From the NCBI RefSeq assembly GCF_030253575.1, contig NC_080561.1, forward strand, positions 8,280,501 through 8,344,500: DNA of 64,000 nucleotides, read 5' to 3'. Under the pieces are notes generated by a model. That model was given only the letters and a program-made list of their open reading frames with translations. It was not told where the DNA came from and ran no database searches. How positions within the stretch are numbered: position 1 is the first letter of the stretch; each line of letters begins with the position of its first letter. The position numbers were made by a program, and so were the translations under genes. Shown here in pieces: positions 11,645 through 24,711 of the stretch. This DNA is from Rhododendron vialii (taxonomy: Eukaryota; Streptophyta; Magnoliopsida; Ericales; Ericaceae).

Positions 11645-11775
11645 GGGAAAATAATTGTCAATGACATGTTTTGATAATTAATACCCGCCAAGAACATGCT
11701 GAGAACATTTGTTAATGCTGAAAATGTCATTGACGGATATTAATTATCAAAACAAGTCATGAGCCGTCATTTTCC
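11645..11775. mobile_element. Short MITE, family B copy 1
   Basis: A 130-bp unit with ends gggaaaat...attttcc and internal motifs 'gataattaatacccgcc' and 'gctgaaaatgtc' is shared, rearranged by substitution, with a second copy at 27053-27183. No coding capacity. Confidence 0.6.
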
Positions 11776-12127
11776 AAACATTCTATGCTTCAAATTTAAT
11801 TTTGACCGTTTGACGTGGAATACTTGAACAAAAGGTTTGGTAGTATAATCCTCCATTTTTTACCATTTTTAAAATTTGAAAACGTTAAAATCTAGTACTT
11901 GTTAAGCTTTAAATGAGGTTGAAAACTGTAGCATTCGAATAGGGCAAATGTGGATCTGGAATTTTCATGTGGGAGAGCGCTAAGTACAAAGAAAATGTAC
12001 TCGGAATTTACCTCGAAAAGACAAATCAACGGTACAGATGCACTTCAAAGTGAATCGTACGTTTTCTTTGCATTTATAATTTCCCTTTCATGTGTGTGTT
12101 GCATTTTTCTTTAACATTTTTTTAATG

Positions 12128-12270
12128 CAGTGCCTCGGACAAATTTGCGCGCGCTTCGGACTAATCCCTACAGCTCCTTCTATAGCCGTTTCACTTGCTT
12201 ACGCGTGGGGTGAGATGACGCCAAGAGTTGTTAATAAAGAGAATCGAATCTAAAACCTTAAGATGAAGCA
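12128..12270 (-). mobile_element. Au-like SINE fragment (reverse)
   Basis: Read on the minus strand, 'gggattagtccgaagcgcgc' followed by a gtccgaggcac end matches the 3' end of plant Au SINEs. An upstream 'agattcgattctc' fits box B. The fragment is diverged, with no clear target duplication. Confidence 0.5.
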
Positions 12271-13119
12271 AACACCTAAATTCCAGATCAAGACTATTTG
12301 GCAAAAAAGGGGTCATTTTCTTTACTTTATTGATAATGCAATAAACCTAGCATAAAAGTTGCTATATTTACTTTTTTTCACGTTTTCTTTACTTTATGGA
12401 GTCATAGACACAACTAACATTCAATTAAGCATTACGTGCACATCAACAAAATAAAGATTATAAAAATGTACTATGATGGTTGACGAAATTATTCTATCAA
12501 CGTAGTTATTTGCATATGCTGTCCTCCTTAAATTTTCAATTGACAAAGGTCAAGCTCATCCATCAAAAGACTTTTGAGAGCATCTTCAATGAAAGATATC
12601 AAAAGTAACGTGGAGCAAGCAACGGTTCCTTTTGACAGCTAGAACCCATCCAAACCAGCGAAACAAAGTCGCATTTGTTTCGTTTGAAATTAATACTATT
12701 ATGACCAGCTAAACCAGTTCTTAATTAATTTGTCGTAGAGAAAGGCCATTCACGCCGATCAAAAAATAAAAGCCACTCACTTCATAATCGCAACGTAGAA
12801 TACAGATAAGCACACACATACATAGTTGAAGTTATGAGATAAACTCGAATTCCTGATACAATTAAGTGGAATTCACATGTATTAAACAATTGTTGTATAT
12901 TCACACGTAGAGTATTAAAAAATTAGTTTCGTCCGAAGCATTTTGTCAAATCTATATCTCATCATAGTACTATTACGCAATCAAGATCTCCACTTGGCTG
13001 TATAGGATGTTACGTATGTTATTTTGGGCACATAGCGTGTGTATTCCGTTCCGCCTGCACAAGGAGTAATTAGGTCCCTTTCAATTTTAAGTTTGTTAAC
13101 TTATACATTACAATTTTTT

Positions 13120-13390
13120 GGTTTTGTTCTTATTCAATTTTTTTTGGCGTTTGCTGTTAGTGTTACGCTAAATTTTTTATTTGATATGGGTGAGTAAGGA
13201 TAAGAGGCATCAGAAAAGTAAAAAATTTAAACTTTTACACAAGTATTTTGAAAAAATTCAAAAGAGAAGCTCAAAAAGTCAGTTTTTGGACTTTTCTCTC
13301 GTCATTGTTTATCCATATCACATAAAAGTTTGACGTAAAATTAATAAATGCAATTTTTTTTGAATAAAGACAAAATCATAAAATTATTCT
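13120..13390. mobile_element. AT-rich MITE-like segment, family D copy 1
   Basis: Shares 'ttgttcttattcaattttt' and the inverse 'aagtttgacgtaaaat ... tttttgaataaagac' ends with the element at 62240-62760. The ends are inverted relative to each other, giving a foldback of about 260 bp. No coding capacity. Confidence 0.45.
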
Positions 13391-16075
13391 GCATAAGTTA
13401 ATCACAAGCGTAAACAATAGTTCAGGAGTACCGCCACGTGATATTCCGGATCACTTTACAACCATACGTTTTTGTGGAATCCATACAATTAGGGATAGAC
13501 CCCATACAATATGAAGTGCTCCGAAATACCATGTGAGAGCAGTCCCGGACTATTGCACAATTTCACTCAAGTGAGACATGAGTGTTTGACTTTAAAAAAG
13601 GGTCGATTTTATGTGTCGTCAAGGTGAAGATTTTTTCGAGGTGGCTTTAAATGCAATTGGGAAAAATCAATTGCTCGATGCAAATTTCTACTTTAGGACC
13701 ATCAAAGCATCCACATCTGAGGAGGCAAAAACCCCAGTGCGCTACTTTTTAATGAGGAAAATGCTGAAAAGTCAGCAACATGCAAAATTTTTATTTTTGC
13801 TACAGTTGCTCGCAGCTTTACACGAGCAACTGTTCACAAGTTACATTATATTTTACAGTACTATTTTGTTACGATGTTGTCCCCACCTTCCCTTCTTTTT
13901 TTTATTGGTTTGCTGCCTCTCTTTTTTTTTTTCCCCCTAAGAATAAAGAAGTAATATTTTTAATTGAATAATTTTAATATAAAGAGTTTGATGCAGTAGA
14001 TATTTTGAAAGTTAGTAGCTAAAATAATAATGTGACTTTTTAAGGTGTAATTTGGTCCAAAATATAAAGAGGGTGATGCGAATGCTCTCATGAGTGCAAT
14101 GTCAATAATCTGAGCCATTCATTTGAAGAGCTCGTCAATGAAGTAAAATTTGTCTACTCTATTTTATTGTGGACCGAATTTTCCGAGGCAAATATTTATG
14201 ATGGCTAGGCTAGGCATTATCCGATTTACTTTCTAGCCCTAGGTGATTTCTAATGGAGGTCATCAGAAAGGCATTAGAAAACAGACCAAATTCTCTGAAT
14301 GTAACTCCACAGAATATATAAATGCAGTTCAATTTTTGGGTACCCTACTGACAAGGGCACAGTCCTACCTTCATTTGAAATTCCTTTTTTATTCGGAATC
14401 TCGAATGAGAGGGACTGCCTGTCTATCATTAGGACTGTGTCTGTAGTTCATGGAAGAGCCCCGAAATAAAGAAAGATCCACACAATTCTTTCAAAACTAC
14501 CAGCTGATTCGGGTTGCCAAGTCGTTGGATTCAGATCAACAGCAAAAAAAAAAAAAAAATTGGATCAGGCTCGTACGATAATTGGGCATGTCATGGGTTG
14601 GGTTGGGTAGGCCTGATTGTCTAGGGCCAGAGCAGTCACGTGACAAGATTCAGAGGCAACCAAGCTCGAGCTCAAGCCCAAACCACCAGGTATCTATTGA
14701 TAAATGCGCAAAGAACAAGATATTGTTCAAATATGTTCTGCACTACGAGGCCTACAAGATATCAGGTTCGAATCGATGCTGAATAGCAGTAGTTTGGAGG
14801 GTTATTGAGTGATTTTTGGGGAGAGGAGTTGATCCCATCTCCTCATTTTGTTTCTATAAGTAGTTCCACATGTACTGGAGCAATGGATAAGTGATTGAGA
14901 CTGGATTACGTACACTTGTAAACAAGGAAAAACTTAAATCTTGAAAAACAAAACAGATTACCACAACATATTTAAACCAACTTAGTCCAAGATAAGTAGT
15001 TTAAACTCGTGTACTTATTGATATCCAATCAACATCGTTAATGTTTTCGACAAGGTCTGAAAAAGTAACGGTTCCGATCAAAGTGGGCCAGGAAAAGACG
15101 CATATGGACCAACTGGATGGCTCAGTCCGATGGTGCCTGACCTACACTGGCACTGGAATAGCCCATCAAGCATCATAGAAGAAAGTAGAAACACTGCACA
15201 AACAAGGATGAAGGATGCTTCCATCCATGATCAAAAAACACCAGCAAGTATCATAGTGGGAGTCCGCCTCAATAATCAAACCAAAACCTGCTATGGAAAT
15301 TCAGATCTGTGGCCTCAAGATCAAACAAACAAGACATACAATCAATATACAGAAACCATCCAATTCACTGGAAGTAGTAGATTCTAATGCCCGGGCAACT
15401 TTCAAGCTTACCGAAAGTATATACAGAGTAATAGTCAGACAATTTCAGAACTTCATGGAAAAACAAATCAATGCATCATTTCATTTTGAGTCAATCAGGC
15501 AACATATTCTGATTCTGCAAAAAAGAGATGGGATTACTTCTCACAAGCAACCACAAAAGATTGGCCCAATTCATGTCGTTCATGAAGCTTTCCTTTAACT
15601 GCTGTCAACTACAATTTTACAAGAAAAAGAAATGATATAATCACCGCCTTTTGTTATGCATTCCTTATCGCAGGTATTCAAAAACGAAATGACACAATAT
15701 TGTCACACTGAAGCATGGAAATGGTGCAACCATCTATCAGATACATGAAATAAGCAACAATTACTTTGAAAAGGTATGTATTTACGGCAAATTGAAACAG
15801 CTGTTTCCTGTACAAAGACAAATACCCTAAACTGGCAGATCCAGAACTAGTCAAGAGTCATTTCTTCGCCACTTTCACAAAGCTTAATGAACATCAAAAG
15901 GGACTTTTGCAGTTTTCTGGCAATGCAAAACGGCCAAAACCTTACATATGATCAGTTCAAATACCAACGCATCTACAAGAAATATTGTTGCAAAATGACC
16001 ACACTAAGCTGCCTGTTAGAATCCAATGGTCAAAACCTACGCCTATAACCCCATACCTCGGCCCAATGTCCCATA

Positions 16076-19000
16076 TTACCTGAAAAAAGGAAAAAGGTAG
16101 AATAATTCAGGGATAGATCACGGTTAAAAAAAATTCACTCATAAGTGGGTAAATTTTGACCAACCTTTTGAACAGAGCTTTCACGTCTTCACTCAACTTC
16201 GACGACCCCAAGAAATCATCCCCACAGTCTCTCACGTCCACAGTCTCCATTTCAAACTCGTTTTGACCACAATACTCATTCCATTCGAACCACATCTTCG
16301 CAATGGACTCTTTTCTGAAACAAGTGGCATGGTCTTCCTCTTCAGGTGACTCTGCGGCAACCAATCTATATGTATAGACTTTCCTCACTTGACCAGGTCG
16401 GAATGCACGACCTATTGCTTGGCGGGTAACTGATGGATTCAAGTGGACATCCAGTATAATGATCCGAGAAGCACCCACAAGAGATATTCCCTCCCCACAA
16501 GCTTTTATGGACCCAAAAAAGACCCTAGCATCAGGTGAAGTATTGAAGTGATCCATGGACCATTCCCTATTCTCAGAAGTGGAATCACCGGTGATTACGA
16601 AAATCTCTTTTCCAGGACTCCATCCCTTGACTTTCACTGCTAGCCTTTCCAAGAACTTTAGTGGCTGTAAATACGGGCTGAAAACTAGTAGCTTCTCACC
16701 ACCTGATTCACACAACGCTAACAAATTTAGAAAGAATTTTGCCTTCACTCCTTCTTTAACATCCAAATTTTCCAAAATTTTATCCATTTTTGCATCGTCG
16801 ATTCCGTCTCTTTCTCTAGACCCATTATTCTTCAAGTTATATCTCAACTGCGGGTGCACATAAAGCGCACTCCCATCGGAACTAATTTTGAACTTCCTGT
16901 TTAACAGCTTCAACTGTTCAACTTCACGCTTCTGTGTAGAGCTGAGATTGAGAAACACTGTGAAATCAACGAGTCCCGGCAGTTCATCCAGAAAATCCCC
17001 TTTGTAAAAATGGAGGACTTTTCCAGTCATTTCGCGTAAATCCTGGATCACAGTCACCTTTCTCTTGAAGTTCTCATCTTTCTGTAGAGTGAGCTCAACT
17101 GATTCGTAAAAAACGTTGTCTAAACCCTTTGCCCTCACATGTTTCCTCATAAAAGGCACTCTGCTCAATATCCGCCTGATAATGGCGCGTGAAGTATCCA
17201 TCTTAAGGAATTTCGGACGAACAAGATCAAAAATATTGAACACTTCTTTCACATGATTCTGGTAAAGGGTTCCAGAAAGTACAACTTTCCTAGGTGTCTG
17301 GACTTTCTTGAGGGAGTTGAGGACATCGGTCTCCTCATTTCTGGGAGTGTGGCCTTCATCCAAAATGAGAATGGATGGGTATGTCAGAAGTATCTCTTGG
17401 CAAGCAACTGCAGCCTTGTTCGTTTCATTATCACATACTATGGACGAAAACTGCTTATACCCCAAAAATAGAATGCTTCTGTGGTCCGCCCACTTTTTTA
17501 GCACTTCAAGCTGTTGGGTTCGACTATCTGCTTTTACAGTGTAAAAGTCATACAGCGGAATGTCCTCCACTTGCCATCTTCGAAATTCCTTTTTCCAAGT
17601 AGCAAGGATACCTCTTGGCAGTACCACCAGTGGTTTAGCCTGGGGATACTTGGCAAGAAAACTCTGCATGAAACTGATTATCATGAAAGTTTTGCCCGAC
17701 CCTGGGGCATGGGCAAGGATGCAGCCACCTGGATTGTCTGACACCAAATTGCTTAGAAGAAAATTAAAGCCCTCAACTTGATGGGGCTTCATTTGCTTCA
17801 TGTGCCTGGGATGAGCCGCGATGTCAGTGATTATGAAATCCTGTCCAGATGATTTAGCACCGTCAAAGATTTCAGTGGGGTCCTTGTCCTTTGCATTACG
17901 GGCTTCAGAACTGTATGTTCGTATGTTCCTTGTGCTCTGAATCAAACAGAAAAAGAGACAATTGGTCGAAGAAATAGCAATAGGCAAAATGTTGTAGATC
18001 CTACTTACAACTACACTCTGAAAAATAAGAGACTAATATCTCCAATACACAGAACAAATATGTAAGGAAAACTTGGATAACGCAAACACAGAAAACATAA
18101 AATATAGCAATAAAGGGATAGACATCGATAACAGTATATATATATATATAAGCTTCTGTAGATTTTTCCGCAAAAGCTAGCTACTTAAAAGTGCCGATTG
18201 CTTATCTTCTTAACTTATCAAACTTTTGGGATATATAGTCATTGGTCATATATACATAGATAAATCTCATCCGATTAACCTCAAATATTAGAGCCACAAT
18301 GAAGCTACAAGAGGGTGTATTCCAAAGCCTGCACAAACAGATGCTTCAATTACATTCTACAGCAAATGTAGTTAAGAGACTAATGACATAAGACCCAAAA
18401 TGGATCTTGGAAACAAGACAGTATGGAATGTGGTGAATGTTCAAGTCAGAATTACTTAGAATATTACATGACAGTTTTAAGAAAGTTGGAGATATTTTCT
18501 ATGGCCTAGAGAAGATGAAGGCTCTTCAATTTGGTTGAGGGCTGGAAAACAATCCAACCTCCTTGGAAATGGCAAGAATATTCAGAAGAAGAGGAATATT
18601 CATTCTCATCTAAAGAAAATAGTAGAGCTTATTTAAGAAAACCATGTCATGGATACAAAACTTTGAGCTAGGGATATTGGGAAAAATTTCTGATGATTAT
18701 ATACTGTTTAGCAATCCATGTGGGCCTCTGGGTAGCCTGGTCATACATGTCGATATGCAAATATGGATTATGGTCTTGATAAACTTTGCCGGTTACGGAT
18801 TTCTAATAGCGGTCTGGATATGAAACATGGATTCCTGGACCATCGTACATACCTTAGCATACTGGTACTCGATAATGGTTTCGATTCCTCTTTGGATAAC
18901 TCCACAAATCCGACAAACATAACCTAGATCGTCTTTCAAGACAAAACTATGGTCACATTCATCTTCTCCTTCATGTTCCTCAGGCGAATCTTCAACATTA

Positions 19001-22000
19001 TCCTGAGAGAGTATAAAATTGAAATGAATACAGGAATGTGAAAAGAAAGCAAAACTTGATCATCGTCAATAAGATGTGAAACTGATATGCATAATTCCAA
19101 AGTGAGGGATGATTTTTGTTAACCAAACTATCAGGCAAAGCAACCCTTAAAAACATTTATTTAGCATCAACAGATCTCAAACCTTAAAATAGTGAAAAAG
19201 TCTAACATACATACTAACCAAAAAAAAAAAAAAGAGAAGAAGAAACACTCCAAAACCTTTCCTTTGACCGCACGGTTCAACGATTACCACACTGGTGAAT
19301 TCATTTCAAGTACAACATGCAACATGTATGCCCATCAAAAGTCTATATAAACAGTAGAGTTGAATAAAATTAAATTATAGCACTGATATTGGAAGCTGAA
19401 GCGTCATGAAGCACCTAACTTAAAAATAGACTTTGCACAGACCAGCCAATCACCCACTATTTCAGGCGCTACGACAGAGGATGACATAAACACGAAGTAC
19501 CTTGGAACATTCCATTGCAAAATTCATCTCCTTCCAAATATCAGCCAGACCATCAAATTCAGAATCAGTTTCCATCTCATCTTCAACGCCAACGTAAACT
19601 CCTTTATCTTTTGGGGTTTCACTTTCTTTTGGGGTTTCACTTTCTTCTGGAAGCTTTGCATTATTTTTTCCCGAACTTCGTTTAGGAGTACAATCTCTAT
19701 CCTGTATCTTTCAATGACGTGAAACAATTAGCAGATAGCATAAAAAATACTAAAGAAACTATGGACTCGTGAAGGACAGAGGCACATGGCAAAATGTTGG
19801 TCCAATCCCAAATCATCTAATAAAAACGTTGAATGCAAGGAGAACTTTCCCAGGTCCAAATGACTCTCTAATAAGCATATTTCCTGATACATTAATTTTA
19901 TTCTGTACGTGTAATTTTTTTTGGAAAGGTTTCCTAGAGCCTTTCATGTGTACTGGCATAGTTCTAGGAAAGTTTGATGATAGTTTTTCCTCTATCTTTT
20001 GGTAACTATAGTCTAAAAATGCTAATGAAATTTAGGAGTGGTACCACTGATAGTTAAAGCTTTGTGATGTCTTGTGACCAGAGTTTAATATAATAGATTG
20101 TTCAAAAGTTGAAAGTGCTAATCACTTTCAGTTTTCATTTACTCTACTATTTAGCCTTTTGTACCAACATGATTCTTTGGCAGGACTAAATCAATAGATT
20201 GGTAGCTTTGTCCATCTCATTGTTGTTGACTTCATACGTTTTCAATGACTAAGGAGAAAGGCAAACGGGATGTTCGTCCTTATGCTTTGTATTGGTTCAA
20301 CCCAAACATGAAAATTAGGGAATAGTCCACAACACAGATTATAAGATCCTTTTCTTCAAGGGCAATCATACAACACCCCTTTTAAAGGTTGTTTCTCTTT
20401 CGAACAATTGTTTAAGGTTTCCATTCTTTGCGAATAACTTCTGTTAAAAGCAGGGTGGTACCTTCTCATCACATGCAACTGTGTAGGGGGGGTACTCACT
20501 AGGTAAGTCAATACTCAATACGATTACTGTGAAATTTTCCCTTGCTGGTTATGTCAAGTACTTGGTACCACTCAAACTCAAAGTTCAGAAGTATAAAATG
20601 CAATTACCAGGAAATCCTTCATTAGAAAATCCTTCATGAGAAACTCTCCAGGTGGCTTGGGCAAGATAATCTGCTGATATGAATTAAAGGGTTTGCGATC
20701 TTCTGTATCTTCATCCTCTGAATCAAGAACTACAACCGGCGATCTATGAACTACAACTGCCAATCTTTCTGCTGAAACATCATCGGTATCATCATCATCC
20801 AATTCAATCACATCCCGGCAAGCCAAAGGAGTAGCCGGCTGCTGGTTCACCTTTGCAGCCTCTTTCACCAGGTTCACTTCCAAATCTACAAGTGTAGGAT
20901 GCATTGCAAAATAAGGATTCAGCATCTGCCTCTTCCGAGCAAGAAGATCATTTATTTCTTTTGTTACGCTCCCGTATTTGCCACAGTCAAGATCCTCCAA
21001 CAAGTTCCGCACTGCGAATGGATTGGAATAGTCAATAATTTGCAGAGAAGTTCTTGCTTTCTTCTGCTCACGTTCATCACTCGTATATCCAGATGAAGTC
21101 AAATTGGCATGATGATTTTCTTCGCTAGATGATCTCATCCTCTTGCGTCCCTTCTGATGCAAATCTGTTTGAAAATTCCCGGGGAGGGGGAATGAAATAT
21201 AAATAAGAAAGAAAAAAGACATGTTTTACTGTAAACAGTAGAGACCTGCGGGGGCTACTTTCCCACCAAAACAATACACATTCCTTACTTACAGTTCTAC
21301 ACTTCTATGATATACCAAAAAATCACGTTTCAATAAAATGCAAGGACCCAATTCACTACGAGTGAACTTAAGCTTGAATTTATCCCCTACTTCGCATCTT
21401 GAGTAAGTTAACTAGAATTATTAATCTAGTTATCTTAAGATTCATAACCAAGTTGGTGATTCTGAAAGACTGAAACTGGAGTAAGATCTGCCAGAGAAGT
21501 GATGTCACATCCCACAAAAAGTGATATCACATCATCATTGATATGTCGTATAAACATGCAAAGGTAAACAGGGAAGAGTGAATGATATCATCGCAATATC
21601 GAATTATAAAACAGCGCGTGGTTGGTGACGTGGTATCAACAATCTCCCGAGATTTTTTCTCCAATTTCTGAAATTCAGGTAGAACCTTAGAGAACTGAAA
21701 TCTAACTTCGAAAATCATACTTGAAAAAAAGTTACCTAAAACCTCAAAAGACTGAATTTAATTTTTCAAAATTATACTTACAAAATTTCTACAAGCTAGT
21801 TTGGTCACCCTTGAGTCCAAATCCTGGTATTTATTTGAACAATTCGTAACATTGTAATTCTCACTGCATACAAACACATAGGGTCTGTTTGTCTGTTTAT
21901 TTGACCGGATATGAGCATCAAATTGGACCATATATCCAAATGTGACTAAATATTCAGTATTTGGTTAAAATATTTACTATTCAAATTAAACATGCGATGA

Positions 22001-22160
22001 ATACACAATCCGACAAAGTGTGAGCATGTGATATATACAATATCAGGCATGCGGTATTATCAATCGGGTCCGCTCACAATTAATCTATACAATGTGATTA
22101 TATCTACAATATTAGTCCCGTCAAACATACACTCAACCAACATGAAACGAAAATATAAGG

Positions 22161-22200
<40 letters not shown>

Positions 22201-22279
22201 CAGTAGGGCTACAAGGTGGAAACTTGGCTGCAAGCGGGAAAGCATAACTGTTTGGCCAACCTTCCACTGTCGACTCCAT
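16076..22279 (-). CDS. DRD1: SNF2-type chromatin remodeler DRD1 (RNA-directed DNA methylation)
   Basis: Coding exons (minus): 22279-22201, 21164-20608, 19701-19501, 19002-18853, 17936-16165, 16079-16076; phases agree and give 920 aa (Arabidopsis DRD1 is 888). An acidic N-terminal half carries '[12 protein letters not shown]', then '[10 protein letters not shown]'. The SNF2 ATPase shows motif I 'HAPGSGKTF' (about residue 406), motif II DEGH (about 522), '[15 protein letters not shown]' and motif VI '[11 protein letters not shown]' (about 842). DEGH and this linker identify the plant DRD1/CLASSY group, and the sequence is closest to DRD1. DRD1 works with DMS3 and RDM1 (DDR complex) to load RNA polymerase V on chromatin. 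The last exon contributes only the final base of Arg plus the TAA stop, restoring the family ending '...FKR'. A CT-rich leader lies near 22960-23095. All motifs are intact, so it is probably functional. Confidence 0.92.
22162..22198. repeat. GA/CT microsatellite at the DRD1 intron-1 donor
   Basis: About 18 GA units begin within a few bases of the donor of DRD1 exon 1 (minus strand ACTG|GTACTCTCTCT). Length variation would act directly on the intron's start. Confidence 0.85.
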
Positions 22280-22957
22280 GATCACTACATTTGCCACAAA
22301 ACCATTGAGAACAGGATAATCGGAGAAATTAAAATCAAGTAATCAACCCTTACAGACAAACAAACACAGATATACAAAAAGCAACAATTCTCTAAAGCAG
22401 CAATTGCATGACCGGCTCTGAGTTTTCGAGGCCAATGCGACTTTTTAAACTGGCCCTCTGATAAAGTAAAAAACAAACAAACTTGACAACCCATATATCA
22501 TTAGTTCGAAAATCTTACTCCAACAACATTCTTCTGGCATTTTTAGCGCGCAAAAGTAGTAATTAAACCCTCGTATTGATCTTGTAAACGGGCACAATAT
22601 AAGAGTAGACAATTTGGGGGCTGATGCAGCCGTAGCCTCAGCGTATGCCAATTTTTAGCAGCAAAAGTAGTAATTAAACTCCAATAGTCTTGTACATAGC
22701 TATGTAAGAGAAGACAAAATTTGGGGGGCCCACATGCTCGGCGTGTGCCCAAAGCCGGTCTGAGTAATTGCTAGAATTAGAACGAGAAAATAAATCCCGA
22801 GAATTTGAAAACAAAGAAAAAGGGTGCCGTAATTCGCCAGGGGATGAGCCCAAGGTGGGAAATGAAACTGGCTAAATTCAACACTGAGGAGGGTCGGATC
22901 CCAACTAAACCTAAATTCGACAGAAAGGAAAGGTCAACTAAGAGTGAAAATGACTCA

Positions 22958-23095
22958 CATTGTCGACCACGGCGCTTTAACTCTCTCTCTCCCCTACTCC
23001 GCAACGAAGGCGATTGAAGTGAGGTGTGTAGTTTTAGAGAGAGAGAGCAGAGGGATTGACAAGACAGCTGCTGGAAAAGCCCTTCGGCCTTCACA
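22958..23095 (-). promoter_or_regulatory. Probable 5' UTR exon of the DRD1-like gene
   Basis: The minus strand has a CT-rich leader ending with a plausible donor (CGACAAT|GTGAGTC) near 22959, about 680 nt upstream of the start codon at 22279. This resembles the usual plant 5' UTR intron arrangement. It is inferred; no transcript evidence is available. Confidence 0.4.
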
Positions 23096-24246
23096 GGTGC
23101 CGCTCTGTTTTACTTGAGCCCGAATCGTATAAAACCAACCAAGACCATCAAACTCAACTAATGTAAAGTATACTCAATCTAGTCTCCAAGCAAAAGAATA
23201 TTCAAAAACACTAGCGTGTACGTAGCAAGTATCTAAAGTCCACAAATCAAGAACTTCTTTCCACCGACTTTCTCAACGCAGAAGGAATAAAAAATATTAT
23301 ACCAGGTATTCTAAAATGCCCATCTAAGTTTACTCGCATTTCCCCAAACGCATAGTGAGCAAAATAGTAACTAGTTCATGCTCTACTATAACTTAATTTC
23401 CGAATTTTCACACTGTAAGAAAACCCACACAATGAAGATCGAGAATATCAAAACTGAATAACTTCTATCACAATCATGAATAACTATACAAATCTTCAAG
23501 CCAAAACTCATGCGTACCAAGCATATCCAAACAAATCAATTAGGGCTTACTCTATCCTTGGATTAACTCTAACCAAAGCTCAAATTAAATGCACACCAAG
23601 GCATATACACACCCATATTTATCATTTAGCATAAATCCTACCTCAAAGAGTGAAATCCCCAAAATGCAAGAATCTCGAATTTTGACCGATTGAGATTTTG
23701 TTCGGATAGATGTGTAGCCCTCTGTCCGTAGATCACGCTTTCTACTTGCCTTTTTGCGAGATTCACGAGCCTTGACCTTCGATTTTGGTGTTGAAGCATG
23801 AGGGTTTATTGAATAGAGTTGGAGAGAGAGAATGAGAGAGGGAGGGAGTGAACGGAAAAGAAAAATAAGGTAAAACAGAGAACTCGTGAGTTCTCTCTGG
23901 GAGCTTGCACATTTTAAGTGCAAAATTGCACTATGGCCGTTCAAGAATCAAGTTATTGCTCCATCTTCTAAAATGTTTTGAGTCATTACACTAATGCCCA
24001 TAAGCTAACAATTAATAATAATAACTCTAAAAGCTTATATATATAAAAAATAAAAAATAAAAAAACTCCATCTCATATGAGTCCCATGCACTCGGTCCAT
24101 AGCACACAACTCATACCCGATCAACTAAACACACATGGACAAGTATATGCACGTCTATATAAAAAAAATCCATGCATTACTTACTAAATATAGTTACACG
24201 CGGTCACATTAATAAAATAAATTAATATTTGGGACGGATCACTACA

Positions 24247-24631
24247 GTTGCACTACGAGGGTGTAGAACGTCTCAGTGTGTCCAATTGAATTCTTTTTGT
24301 TATGATCTGAATTGTTCAGTTTGCAAAATTTGTTGAACACTACAATTTAGGGCAAAAATGAAATTTATCGGACATTGATATCTGCATAATCCAATTAAAT
24401 TTGTATCATATTACATGATTAAAATTAGACTAACCATTCATTTTTGTATACCTAATATTATCCAACTAAGAAGCTAATGATATTCGATTAAGATCGCAAT
24501 GACAAATTTTTTATTTTTATTTTATCAAACCACAAACATATCATATATGTAAGAAATGTTTGTGGGTTTGATAAAAAAAATAAAAAATTTGATTGGACAC
24601 AATGAGGTGCTCTACAACCACGTAGTGCATT
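24247..24631. mobile_element. Foldback MITE, about 385 bp
   Basis: Long terminal inverted repeats: the left end reads gttgcactacgagggtgtag and continues through a tctcagtgtgtccaatt tail, and the right end is its imperfect reverse complement. A second internal foldback (about 24505-24595) surrounds 'accacaaac/gtttgtgg'. No coding capacity. The target duplication is not clear. Confidence 0.7.
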
Positions 24632-24711
24632 GGCACACAACAAGATCCCCTTATCCAAATTACACTTACCTTCCCAATGTTCTCTTCGATTACATTAGTA
24701 TCCTTACGAGC

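Larger units (their letters stand above)
10723..16075. other. Gene-poor intergenic region with TE debris
   Basis: I find no supported gene. Contents: degenerate 'accgagtc/gagc' repeats (10825-10985), a short MITE (11645-11775), a reversed Au-like SINE (12128-12270), a MITE-like AT-rich segment (13120-13390), and a segment with inverted 'acagttgctcg/cgagcaactgt' arms (13801-13832). Open stretches at 13611-13940, 14243-14446, 15130-15598 lack family resemblance. 15600-16075 is probably the 3' UTR and flank of the DRD1-like gene. Confidence 0.6.

Noticed and set aside
13611-13940. 109-codon plus-strand frame
   Set aside because: It ends in a T-rich low-complexity tract and overlaps an inverted 'acagttgctcg' repeat typical of TE ends; no protein similarity is apparent.
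23585-23944. 119-codon minus-strand frame as a basic protein gene
   Set aside because: Compositionally biased (Ser/Leu/Lys from GA-rich DNA), with no family resemblance and no clear exon context.
23100-24246. Solo LTR ending at tgtagtgatccgtccc (minus)
   Set aside because: The TGTAGTGATCC start looked LTR-like, but no matching end or 5-bp target duplication was found, and the foldback element begins at the same place.
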